Assembly (NCBI RefSeq): GCF_963259705.1
Contig: NC_081848.1
Coordinates: 51,545,408-51,609,407, forward strand
Source of the DNA: Myotis daubentonii
Taxonomy: Eukaryota > Chordata > Mammalia > Chiroptera > Vespertilionidae
DNA length: 64,000 bases
Direction of reading: 5' to 3'
A model generated the notes under the pieces. It saw only the letters and a program-made list of their open reading frames with translations. It ran no database searches and was not told the DNA's origin. This document shows, piece after piece, positions 22,621-32,000 of this stretch. A program made the translations under genes and the position numbers. Each line of letters starts with the position of its first letter. The stretch's first letter is position 1.

Positions 22621-24097
22621 ATATATATTTTAAAGAAGCAAATACTCAGGGATGAACAATTCGGTGATTTCATTTTCTAGTTTAACAATAGCTATAACAG
22701 AGAAAGCAACCAGACAAAACTGGAAGATCAAGCGGCTTCTTTCCTATCCATGGAGATTTAAGCCCTTAAGGGTTGGATTGTGTTCTAGGTTTGCATTTGT
22801 GGAGGTCTCCCAATCACAAAATCAAGTGTAAGGGATCCATAGTGTAACCCAGGTTTAGCTCAGAGCCCGGGCCTAAGAAAACAACGCTGCGCTTCAGGAG
22901 TGAGACAAAGAGGAACTTCTTCAGCCAGCGGGGAGAGGCGCTGCCTTACCCAGATGTAACCTATTTCTGCTTATCTGGCCCACAGCCTTCCTCTCCAGTC
23001 TGGACAGGACACGATGACAATGGAAACAGGCCTCCGTTGCTTCCTCAGGGGGGAAAAGAACATCTCCTCGTGAAGATGGCTTTAATACTTGTACCAAAGG
23101 TTCCATGTAATCAAATTTGACTTCAACTAGACAATATTTCTCAAAGAGAGTTGGCAAGGTCTTTGCAGTTTCGCCAGCTACGAAGACAGTCATGCTTTCA
23201 AACCAAGAAACGTGGTATTGAAACTTCTCCCAACTCAATCGACTTCACTGAAAAAAGAAAGCTAGCATTTTGCTCACATGAAATAGGAGTAACTCAAGTA
23301 CAGGCCTCATATTGTGTCCCGGGTGGTGAGCAGCTGACACAATAATTTGGTGTTGGGGCAGTTGGAGAGAAAGAGTTTGTGTCTCTCTGTAAAGAAGAAA
23401 GGCCACACTTTGGGTCAGAGCCATTCTACCCTGAACAAGCTGGGGAATGTTTCAGATGTGGCAACCAAGACACTGTCTCGTTCACACACTCATTAATAGT
23501 ATCACCTTTCATTAATTGGGTAACAACGGATAATGAAAATTAATCAAACAAAACCCCTTTTGATATAGTCTTCAATGGTGATGTCATAGACCATTGAATA
23601 GAAGATGCTTTTTTTCTCAAGAGACTGCTCTCTGACTGTAAGTGCTATACATTCCCAGGATGATTGTGAACCAGGAATTAGGTTGGTTTTGTTGGAAAAG
23701 ACTAAGAACGCTGAATATCTTCCCGAGTGTCTTTCAGATGACTGAAGTCACTGCTACCTTAGACTCTCTTACCTAAACATTTCTATGTTATCACCTTGTA
23801 ATCTAGGCTTCCACCAAAGACAAGATTTCAGAGGATAAAGAATGAACAGCTTATCCCTTACTCTGCCCTGTCCCTTCCCTTCCCCCTCTTCCCAGGGGCA
23901 TTTCTTTCTCACCTGTCATATGTTGCCACCACCCTATTGTGTATGTATGTCATTTATATATCGTTACCACCCACCAGGGCGAAAGAGCATTCTTGCTAAC
24001 AGCATTGATGTCTCTGGCTCTTCCCTCCTAGCGCATTTGGGTCAAACGGAAGTGTGCCTGACTAAGAATCCCCGCGGAGACTGCCTTTTCTATTTTT
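22621..24097. other. Intergenic, nothing recognised
   Basis: AT-rich unique-looking DNA, possibly including conserved non-coding sequence (for example around 23480-23560), which cannot be tested here. Confidence 0.45.
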
Positions 24098-24302
24098 TAA
24101 AATCCTCACCCGATGGTATGTTTTTATTGATTTTAGAGAAAGGGGGTGGGGGAAGGGAGAAACATTGATTGGTTGCCTCCAGTACATGCCCCAACCTGGG
24201 ACCAATCCCGAAACCTAGGCATGTTCCCTGACCAGGAATTGAAACCACAACCTTTTGGTGTATGGGACGATGCTCCAACCAGCTGCGCCACCCAGCCAGG
24301 GC
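24098..24302 (-). mobile_element. Ves SINE, diverged
   Basis: Minus-strand SINE beginning CCCTGGCTGGGTGGCGCAGC with a shorter tail. It flanks the MER5-like element at 24303. Confidence 0.85.
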
Positions 24303-24443
24303 AGAGGAGACTATTTTAAATGCAAATTCCAGCGACTCTGACTTATGAGGTTTAGAGCGGGTGCCCAGGAATCTGCATTTAACAACACCACAGGCAATTC
24401 CCGGTAGGTGGCCTGCTGACCTCACTTTAAGAAGCAAGGTCTC
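24303..24443 (+). repeat. MER5-like (hAT-Charlie) relic
   Basis: The words CCAGGAATCTGCATTTAACA and ACTTTAAGAAGCAAGG match the MER5A MITE. Two SINEs are inserted at its right end. Confidence 0.6.
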
Positions 24444-24672
24444 ACCCTGGCCAGTTTTGCTCAGTGGATAGAGCATTGGTCTGTGGACTGAGGGGTCCCA
24501 GGTTCGATTCCAGTTAAGGGCATGTACCTTTGTTGCAGGCACATCCTCAGTGGGGGGTGTGCAGGAGGCAGCTGATCGATGTTTCTCTCATCGATGTTTC
24601 TGACTCTCTATCCCTCTCCCTTCCTCTCTGTAAAAAATCAATAAAACATATTTTTTTTAAAAAAGAAGGAGA
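24444..24672 (+). mobile_element. Ves SINE, first of a tandem pair
   Basis: Complete plus-strand SINE, A-box in TTTTGCTCAGTGGATAGAGC and B-box GGTTCGATTCC. Flanked by AGCAAGGTCTC at 24433-24443 and 24673-24683. Confidence 0.93.
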
Positions 24673-24683
24673 AGCAAGGTCTC

Positions 24684-24942
24684 GCCCTAACCAGTTTGGC
24701 TCAGTGGATAGAGCATCAGCCTGCAGACTCAAGGGTCCCAGGTTCGATTCCAGTCAAGGGCATGTACCTGGGTTGTGGTCACATCCCCAGTAGGGAGTGT
24801 GCGGGAGGCAGCTGAATTGATGTTTCTCTCTCATCAATGTTTCTAACTCTCTATACTTCTCCCTTTCTCTCTGTAAAAAATCAATAAAATATATATATAC
24901 ATAAAAAAAAAGCTGCAAAGTCTCAAAAAAAAAAAAAAAAAA
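24684..24942 (+). mobile_element. Ves SINE, second of a tandem pair
   Basis: Complete plus-strand SINE. Flanked by AGCAAGGTCTC at 24673-24683 and 24943-24953, sharing the middle copy with the previous SINE. Its tail holds a degenerate further copy (24911-24924) and a 22-A run. Confidence 0.93.
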
Positions 24943-25965
24943 AGCAAGGTCTCAAGGATGACAGCCCAGCATCTCTGTCTCAGCTGGGAGCTCGGTTTGG
25001 TCAAGAATGACATGGATGAGTGTGGCAGTTTCCACGCTTTCCCCAAAGCATCTGAGAGCAACCAAATGTTTCTGTAAACACAATTGGCTGGGTTATTTTC
25101 TGCGGTTAATCATTATGAGGAACTGCTTCAGATCGCGAGGCCCGGTCACACTTCTGCACGGCTCAGTGTAATTAAGGGCGGAAGTTTCTGTTTGGGGTGT
25201 TCCACGCTGCCATGAACCGTGACTGACACATTGGACAGGTAGAAATTCCAGACCAAGTCGCAGCTCCACAGAGCTTTGCAAACTGGGAGACAGCCAATCC
25301 CTTCCCCTTGGCCTCAGTTTTCTCATGGGCAAGGGAACTAGGTCTTGCCTCTCATAGGCGTTAGGAAGATAAATGAAGAAAAAAACCACAGTGTCAAATG
25401 ACATGCCACTCTTGAAATCCAAAGTGAAGACTTATAGCAAATGTCTCTGTTGCCACTGTGAGAACTGGGTTGTCTTCTTAAAAGCTCACCCACAAAAGCA
25501 AGAAAAGCTCCAGTGAGAAGCACATTCTTTAAACCAGGTACTCAACCAGGCTCCTCCTCAGCCGGTAGCGCATTTAACCTTCACAACCCTTTGAAATACA
25601 GAAGTGGATTATAGACGTTCCCTCAGATGACAGGGAACAGAGATGCCACTTATCCTGGGGCGGCGTCCGCAGAAGGGGAGGTCTAAAGGAGAACCAGAAC
25701 TTAGTGATCCCAACCCACACCCTTTCCCTTTTGAAAATCATACACTATAATTGCATAATTAAGTAATATGTGCCTAAATCCGTCTTGTAAAATCATTGCA
25801 GATGAAGCTAACTTCCTCTGTGAGCCTCTCCCTCTGCAAATGCCTTATCCTTCCAGGAGGGATTCACTGCTTTTGATTTGGTGAATATTCTTCCATACCT
25901 TGCTCTATGCAGGCACACTGATATCTGTACCCCTAGAAAACATACAGTGTGACTTTATGAATATA

Positions 25966-26302
25966 CTAGAGGCCCGGTGCACAAAATTCATGCACTTGGA
26001 GGGGTCCCTCAACCTCGCCTGCGCCCTCTCGCAGTCTGGAGCCCTTGGGGGATGTCCAACTGATGGTTTAGGCGTGTTCCCCGCAGGGAGTGGCTCTAAG
26101 CTGTCAGTTGGACATCCTTAGCGCTGTCATGAGCCCAGCTCAGGGCTTCTGGCTGAGCAGCACTCCCCCTGTGGAAGCGCACTGACCATCAGGGGGGCAG
26201 CTCCTGCATTGAGAGTCTGCCCCCTGGTGGTCAGTGCATGTCATAGCGACTGGTTGTTCCTCTGTTTGGCCAATTTGCATATTAGCCTTTTATTATATAG
26301 GA
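25966..26302 (-). mobile_element. Non-autonomous Helitron (HeliBat type), complete
   Basis: On the minus strand it starts TCCTATATAATAAAAGG (26302 inward), carries AATATGCAAAT, and ends with a GTGCA...TGCAC hairpin followed by CGGGCCTCTAG (25969-25966). Host bases are A and T. Length 337 bp, no coding capacity. Confidence 0.87.
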
Positions 26303-26309
26303 TGCTTTG

Positions 26310-26890
26310 TGTATATGTTTTTAAAGAGAGATGGGATCCCATCATACACATCACTCTGAAACTTGCCTTTTGCACTGAACAATGCGTCTTTGAGGTTTAT
26401 TATTGCCTATATATATATATATATAAATCTAATTTACTGGCTTTAAGTGCTGCTGAGACTTCAGATTGTGGATGTACCCCCGTCTATCAGCCATCCACTT
26501 ATTGTTGAACTTTTTGATTGTATCCATTGTTTTGCTAAAACAAAAATGGGTTAGTGCACACCCCATTTGTGCTTTCTGAGCACACAAGTGTTTTCCTAAG
26601 GTAGATACTATAAAGTGAAATTGCTGAGATGGGGAGTATGCACAATTTTTATTTTTAATAGACATTACCAAAGTAGATACATTGATTTACACCAGTGGTG
26701 TATGAGAGGATATATCCCCTCATCTTTGCCAATGATGTTATATATTTTTTAAATGCTGCCAATCTCCTGGCAAAAAAAGGGCATCTTGTTTCACTTAAAT
26801 TTATATTTTCCTGATTTCTGGTCCAGTGAAGCATTATTTCATATTTCTTGGCCATTTGTTTCCTCTTTATCTACTCTTCACCCATTTTAC
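26310..26890 (-). repeat. Diverged L1-like relic
   Basis: AT-rich, with weak antisense L1 features such as GTGAAATTGCTGAGATGGG and ACCAGTGGTGTATGAGAGG. A (TA)n run sits at 26408-26424. Assignment is tentative. Confidence 0.4.
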
Positions 26891-27326
26891 ATAATGTTGC
26901 CTGATACTTTTTAAAACTAAATTTTGGGAGTTCTTTATACATCCCAAATCCTAATCTTTTGGTATTTATGCTGCAAATATTCCCTCTTGGGTTATTATTC
27001 AGCTTTTTAAAATTGTGTAGGATATCCTTGTGTATTTTTTCAGTAAGAAGGTTTACATTTTGAGCTGGACATATTTATTGATTCTTTCTTTTATGAATTT
27101 TGCATGTTTATGTCCTGTTTATGAGTGCACGCCCCCCCCCCCAAGTTATAAATACATTTCTGTATATTTTCTCCTGCGATGAAGCTTGTATATTTTTCTG
27201 GCTCAGGGCACTCACTGAATCTATGTGCTCTCCGTTAGGCATCAGGAATAGTAGATGGGAAAGGATACTAAGCTCCTGTCTGGGAGGCAACCATTTGAAC
27301 TTTGACTTTCAATTGGATCCAACTGC

Positions 27327-27346
27327 GGGGGGGGGGGGGGGGGGGG
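27327..27346 (+). repeat. G20 homopolymer
   Basis: Twenty consecutive G. It may be length-variable or affected by sequencing error. Confidence 0.9.
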
Positions 27347-27489
27347 ACTTAGGAATGTTTCTTAGGCTGCCTGAGAGGAGTAGCTTAGGTCAGAGAGAAC
27401 AGTGTGAACAAGGGGTGGCTGGAGTGTACAGGCTGAGAGTAAAGCTGACGTCAGATCTTGAGGGTGTACAAGCTCTGCTGGGAGGTTGG

Positions 27490-27643
27490 ACTTGATTCAG
27501 GTCAAGGGGACGTACTTCAGTTTCAGGCTTGATCCTGTGCTGGAGGCAACCAGTAGATGTTGTTTCTCTCTCCCCCCTCCCTTCCCACTCTCTCTAAAAA
27601 TAATGGGAAAATATCCTCAGATGAGGATTTTTTAAAAAAATTC
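27490..27643 (+). mobile_element. Ves SINE, 5'-truncated
   Basis: Only the part after the B-box is present (TCAGGTCAAGGGGACGTAC to AAAATATCCTCAGATGAGG). Tail subtype as in 10579-10800. Confidence 0.75.
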
Positions 27644-28054
27644 AAAATATAGCACATACAATGATGTGCAGTACATAATACTTGATAATGATAATAAACA
27701 ACTGTGTGGCAGGTTTACATATTTACTATACTATGCTTTTAATCATTATTTTGTAGTTTGCTCGTTCTACTTATTTAAAAATGTCCTCTGTAAAACAGTA
27801 TGCTGTGTTACACTTACAGCAGCATCATATATCTCATGTTTACCAAGTCTCTTGATTGTATCATTTCCTCTTGTGCTTGATGTACTCTCATGTTGTTTTA
27901 TAAATTTAGTGTATAAATTTATACAAGAAGGACTCCAGGTGGTTAATTGGGCTTAAATTCATAATCAGAGTCTAGCAGCCTTGGCTGACCAGGGCCTCTG
28001 ACACATACTTCATTTCAGAGAAAAGCTGCAGACTGATCCGAAAGCCTTCAGCAT

Positions 28055-28497
28055 TGTGTTCATGTCCGGTAAGCCCACCCTTATAAAGGTGTTCCTGGAA
28101 TCATCTTTCAACCAATGGGCTGAGACCTGCCCTGTCCAATCAGAACTACACAGCTATAGCCTCATTTGCATCTTTACTGACCAATCAGAGCAACTCCACA
28201 ATGACCAATCAGAATAGGTGTTTATCACCAATCAGGACAGTGCTATTTGGACCAATCAAACTAAGCACATTTGGATTCCTCGTTTGCATAAAAATGGACC
28301 AATCAGGAGCCAGGTCAGGCACTTTCTCTATATAAGGGGGCCTCCCTAGTGGCCTTTGGGAGAGCATTTTCAGTTTCCCTTTGAGGATACGTTTACCAGT
28401 TTTGAACTGTTCACCTGAATAAAGTTTCTCCTTTTAGGGCACCTCAGATTGGGGACTGCTGTTGGAATAGCTTGGGACCAGCCACCTTTTGTCAACA
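28055..28497 (+). mobile_element. ERV-type LTR with CCAAT array, upstream of RASSF10
   Basis: The segment has LTR promoter order on the + strand: seven CCAAT boxes (starting 28112, 28136, 28181, 28205, 28228, 28252, 28299), an octamer ATTTGCAT at 28164-28171, TATATAAG at 28329-28336 and AATAAA at 28418-28423, ending near a CA at 28496-28497. This resembles a gammaretrovirus-like (ERV1) solo LTR. I found no matching target duplication, so both ends are approximate and the 5' limit could lie earlier. No internal retroviral genes are present. It lies ~1.1 kb upstream of the RASSF10 ATG in the same orientation. Confidence 0.7.
28329..28336 (+). promoter_or_regulatory. TATA box of the LTR upstream of RASSF10
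   Basis: TATATAAG sits 26 bp after the last CCAAT box (28299-28303) and about 80 bp before AATAAA (28418). This spacing fits the U3/R layout of an LTR and predicts a start near 28360, reading toward RASSF10. Confidence 0.55.
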
Positions 28498-29263
28498 ACA
28501 ATAATGTCCTAGGCCTTCATATTTGCTCACCTTTCACCGACTCACCCAGAGCAACTTAGTCCTGCATGCTCCATTAACGGTAAGTGCCCTCTACAGGTGT
28601 ATCATTTTAAAAGTATCCTTTATGCCTTATTTTTACTGTACCTTTCTATGTTTAGATACACAAACACCACTGTTACAATAACCTACAGTATTTAGTACAG
28701 TAACATGCTGTACAAGTTTGTAGCCTGGGAGCAATAGGCTATACAGCCCAGGTGTGTAGAAAGCCATGCAATCTAGGATGGTGTAAGTGCACTCTGTGAT
28801 GGTCCTACAACCACGAAATTGCCCCAGTGAAGCATTTCTCAGACCATACCCCTGTCCTTCCCATGAATTACACTGTCCATCTTGTTCTCCTTAAATATGC
28901 GACTACTTAAGGCAGCATTTAGAGTTCTCAGCTGAAAGTCACCCAGTGCGGTTACAGAGTCTCTGCTAGAGGCACTGCCTGCCTTGGTTTCCCTGTCTGC
29001 GCAAGGGGCTATTCCTCAGATGGCGCTGCCAGGAGGGGCCAGAAGCCGTGTCTGGGAGGGCGGGGAAAGTCACCTCAACATTTGTCGGGCGAGCCCTAGA
29101 CACTAGGAGAGGAGCCGGTAGGCCGTGGGAAGACACAGAGCTGATCCCGCCTAGGCACGGGCTCCCGGCTCTGCAGCGGAGGGGACCCTCTCTCGAGCCC
29201 ACGCGCAAATGAGCGGCGTGTGTGCAGAGGGGACCAAACCTAACGCGAACCGCGCGCCGCAGA

Positions 29264-29271
29264 GGGGCGGG
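29264..29271 (+). promoter_or_regulatory. GC box (Sp1-type) upstream of RASSF10
   Basis: The sequence GGGGCGGG lies about 320 bp upstream of the RASSF10 ATG inside the CpG island. It is a consensus Sp1/KLF site; use is inferred. No TATA box is seen in the proximal region, as is normal for a CpG-island promoter. Confidence 0.45.
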
Positions 29272-29334
29272 TCTGGGCGCTGCGCCTCCCGGGATCGCGG
29301 CTCTCTGGGCACTGAGGGCGGGAGGGGGAGGAGC

Positions 29335-29340
29335 CACGTG
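29335..29340. promoter_or_regulatory. E-box CACGTG upstream of RASSF10
   Basis: A perfect palindromic CACGTG lies about 250 bp upstream of the RASSF10 start in the CpG island. bHLH factors such as MYC/MAX, USF or CLOCK/BMAL1 bind this core. Single short motif, so function is speculative. Confidence 0.35.
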
Positions 29341-29586
29341 GGGAGGAGCAAAACCTGGAGGGAGGCCCCAGCAACCCAGGGCAGAGCCAAAGCGGTGGGA
29401 GCCCGATCCCGGGCTCACTGCCCTGGGAGCACGCGCCGTCCGTCCGAGCCCAGCTGCAGCCTCTCCAGCCCACGCCCGCGCTTGCCCCGGTGCACAGCTG
29501 AGAAGGGTCCGTGCTGACGGGGGTCTCGGGCTCCTGTCCTATCCCAGAGCGGCCGGGCTGTCCGCCACCTGCGTCCAGGTTGTGCC

Positions 29587-31101
29587 ATGGACCCTTCGGA
29601 GAAGAAGATATCGGTGTGGATCTGCCAGGAGGAGAAGTTGGTGTCCGGGCTCTCTCGTCGCACCACTTGCTCAGACGTGGTGCGAGTGCTGCTGGAAGAC
29701 GGCTGGCGGCGGCGACGGAAGCAGCGGCGGGGCCGGCGGCGGGGGGCGGCGGCCAGCGACCCGCCAGGCCCGTGGGAGCTGCCGGAGCCCCTGGACGAGG
29801 ACGACGAGGACGACGAGGAGACGCTGCCGCCGGGCTTGCTCTGCGGGCCGCCGCAGTGCTACTGCATCGTGGAGAAGTGGCGCGGCTTTGAGCGCATCCT
29901 GCCCAACAAGACGCGCATCTTGCGCCTCTGGGCCGCCTGGGGCGACGAGCAGGAGAATGTGCGCTTCGTCCTGGTGCGCAGCGAGGCGTCGCTGCCCAAC
30001 GCGGGTCCGCGCAGCGCCGAGGCGCGCGTGGTGCTCAGCCGCGAGCGCCCCTGCTCGGCCCGGGGCGTCCCGGCGCGGCCCAGCCTGGCCCTGACCCAGG
30101 AGAAGCAGCGGCGGGTGGTGCGCAAGGCTTTCCGCAAGCTGGCCAAGCTCAACCGCCGGCGCCAGCAGCAGCCGGCGTCGCCTTGTTCGTCCACTTCGTC
30201 GTCCACCGCCTCGTCCTGCTCGTCGTCGCCGCGGGCCGCGGACAGCGTGTCGGTGGAGCGTATGGAGACGCTGGTGCATCTGGTGCTTTCCCAGGACCAC
30301 ACCATCCGCCAGCAGGTGCAGCGGCTCAGGGAGCTGGACCGCGAAATCGATCGCTACGAAGCCAAGGTGCACCTGGACCGCATGCGGCGGCACGGAGTCA
30401 ACTATGTGCAGGACACTTACTTGCTGGACGCAGGCATCGAGCTCGACGGGCCCAGCCCGGGAGAGGAGCCCGAGCCGGAGGCGGTGGCTATGGCGGCGGC
30501 GCCCCTGGACGGCCAGGTGCAGGCAGTGGCGCTGGAGGAGCTGGCCCAGCGCTGCGACGACCTATTGAAGCTGCAGGAGCAGCGGGCCCAGCAGGAGGAG
30601 TTGCTCGAGCGCCTCTCGGCCGAGATTCAGGAGGAGCTGAACCAGAGGTGGATGCGCCGGCGCCAGGAGGAGCTCGCGGCGCGGGAGGAGTCCCCGGAGC
30701 CCGATGGCAGCCTGGACGGCGAGCTGCTGCTGGAGCAGGAGCGAGTCAGGACGCAGCTCAGCACCAGCCTCTACATCGGGCTCCGGCTCAACACGGACCT
30801 GGAGGCCCTCAAGTCGGACTTGGATTACAGCCAGCAGCAGTGGGACAGCAAGGAGCGCGAGCTGCAGGGCCTCCTCCAGACTTTGCACACGTTGGAGTTG
30901 ACGGTAGCACCTGATGGGACTACCGGCTCTGGTGGACCCTCGCGGGAATCCCGGCCTCAGCCCGGCGCTGAGGTGTGGGTGGATCAGGCCCGCGGACTGG
31001 CCAAAAGCTGTCCTGGCAACGACGAGGACTCGGACACGGGGCTGAGCTCCATGCACAGCCAGGACTCAGACTCGGTGCCCGTGTGCGAGTCCCTTGTATA
31101 G
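29587..31101 (+). CDS. RASSF10: RASSF10, Ras association domain family member 10, complete single-exon ORF
   Basis: An uninterrupted 504-codon frame opens at an ATG in strong context (G at -3, G at +4). The N-terminus begins [20 protein letters not shown], which I recognise as RASSF10; human RASSF10 is about the same length (507 residues, from memory). Residues ~5-133 form the Ras-association domain, interrupted by a basic run (40-52, mostly Arg) and an acidic run (70-78). Residues ~196-216 are Ser-rich. Heptad-like, Glu/Leu/Gln-rich stretches at ~224-265, ~309-366 and ~381-437 predict coiled coils. The last residues, ESLV, fit a class I PDZ ligand. No SARAH domain is visible, as expected for the N-terminal RASSF group (RASSF7-10). 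Family members are scaffolds at centrosomes and microtubules, and RASSF10 is a putative tumour suppressor silenced by promoter methylation. No frameshift or stop. Other ORFs over it in both strands are GC-rich shadows. Confidence 0.96.
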   Translation: MDPSEKKISVWICQEEKLVSGLSRRTTCSDVVRVLLEDGWRRRRKQRRGRRRGAAASDPPGPWELPEPLDEDDEDDEETLPPGLLCGPPQCYCIVEKWRGFERILPNKTRILRLWAAWGDEQENVRFVLVRSEASLPNAGPRSAEARVVLSRERPCSARGVPARPSLALTQEKQRRVVRKAFRKLAKLNRRRQQQPASPCSSTSSSTASSCSSSPRAADSVSVERMETLVHLVLSQDHTIRQQVQRLRELDREIDRYEAKVHLDRMRRHGVNYVQDTYLLDAGIELDGPSPGEEPEPEAVAMAAAPLDGQVQAVALEELAQRCDDLLKLQEQRAQQEELLERLSAEIQEELNQRWMRRRQEELAAREESPEPDGSLDGELLLEQERVRTQLSTSLYIGLRLNTDLEALKSDLDYSQQQWDSKERELQGLLQTLHTLELTVAPDGTTGSGGPSRESRPQPGAEVWVDQARGLAKSCPGNDEDSDTGLSSMHSQDSDSVPVCESLV

Positions 31102-32000
31102 GAGGAGCAGGGTCAGGAGGGACACGTACGCTTTCCCCTTTCCTGTAGCAAGACCCGGCCAGGCCGGTCGGGGACGTGAAACCAGGCTGCGGGTGGGCCG
31201 CGAGCTCCTGCGGGGCAGCAGGCCTCCGACTGGGCTGGGAAGGGCTCCGGAGGCCTGCCTGATAGAGGCCTCCTGTGGCTGGGGGTGAGTGTGGAGGAGG
31301 GTGCAGGACCAGTGTCTCCAATCCAAGCTCTTTCAGGGAAAGGGGGGAGGGAGGAGGTGAAAACCCCTCACACTGGAAAACAAACACCCCAGGGAAACTT
31401 GACGTGGTCCGAGCCTATTTGCAAAAGCAGAAAAAGGGGTGCTGTGGGAATTTCACCACTCTTCTGTATGGGGAGGACTGATGGCAGCTAGAATTTTAGG
31501 TTGTAGCATAAAGTGCTTTTAAAAGAAACACTTGGATGAAAAGGAAATTCCTTGAATGTTAATTGTGACTCTGAACGTGTTAAAACTAGCCAAAGAGGAC
31601 ACACTGGTGTTGGTTTCAGCCGTACTTAACATCTTTCATAAAACCCATAGGCACTAAAATCCTGGCTGTTTACATTTCTGCAGATATGGAGTTATCCATC
31701 TGCTAAGCTGTTTGCCTGTTATTTTCTTTAAAAGACTAAACTGTACCGAAGTCTAACCCCATGCTTCCTCCTAGTAAATACAGTATCTGTTAGAATGGGA
31801 TCCCTTTTCCAAAATAACTTTTTATTATTACAAAAACCAAACGTATCTCTTTTGAGATATAGGTTTCTGGCAGACATAATTTTTGGTTAAAATTTAATCT
31901 GGGTCTTTGGGGTTTGCTCCTGCAAAGGTTTGTGTGTTTTCCTTTCATTCATATTGCCATTTCATTAACTTAATCACTGTTATTTCAGGAAAAAAATAAA
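31102..32000 (+). other. RASSF10: RASSF10 3' UTR with candidate poly(A) signal
   Basis: Sequence after the stop is GC-rich to about 31250 and then AT-rich. The first AATAAA on the + strand after the stop that I noticed is at 31995-32000, giving a 3' UTR of about 0.9 kb. No coding potential is seen. Other AATAAA words occur later (for example near 33011), so the true 3' end is uncertain. Confidence 0.45.

Larger units (their letters stand above)
28980..31250. promoter_or_regulatory. CpG island covering RASSF10 promoter and coding exon
   Basis: GC content and CpG density rise sharply from about 28980, stay high through the whole RASSF10 coding region and fall after about 31250; flanks are AT-rich and CpG-poor. 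Methylation of the RASSF10 island is reported in several human cancers (family knowledge). The limits are estimated by eye. Confidence 0.85.

Noticed and set aside
24444..24942. tRNA-like A and B boxes in Ves SINEs as tRNA genes
   Set aside because: They lack a complete cloverleaf and are followed by SINE bodies and A-rich tails; retrotransposons, not tRNA genes.
29222..30094. 290-codon + strand frame overlapping RASSF10
   Set aside because: It is in a different phase of the GC-rich exon, Arg/Ala/Gly-rich without domain features, and is a by-product of high GC.
29671..30393. 240-codon minus-strand frame over RASSF10
   Set aside because: Antisense shadow of the GC-rich coding exon; His/Leu/Arg-rich low-complexity translation with no domains.
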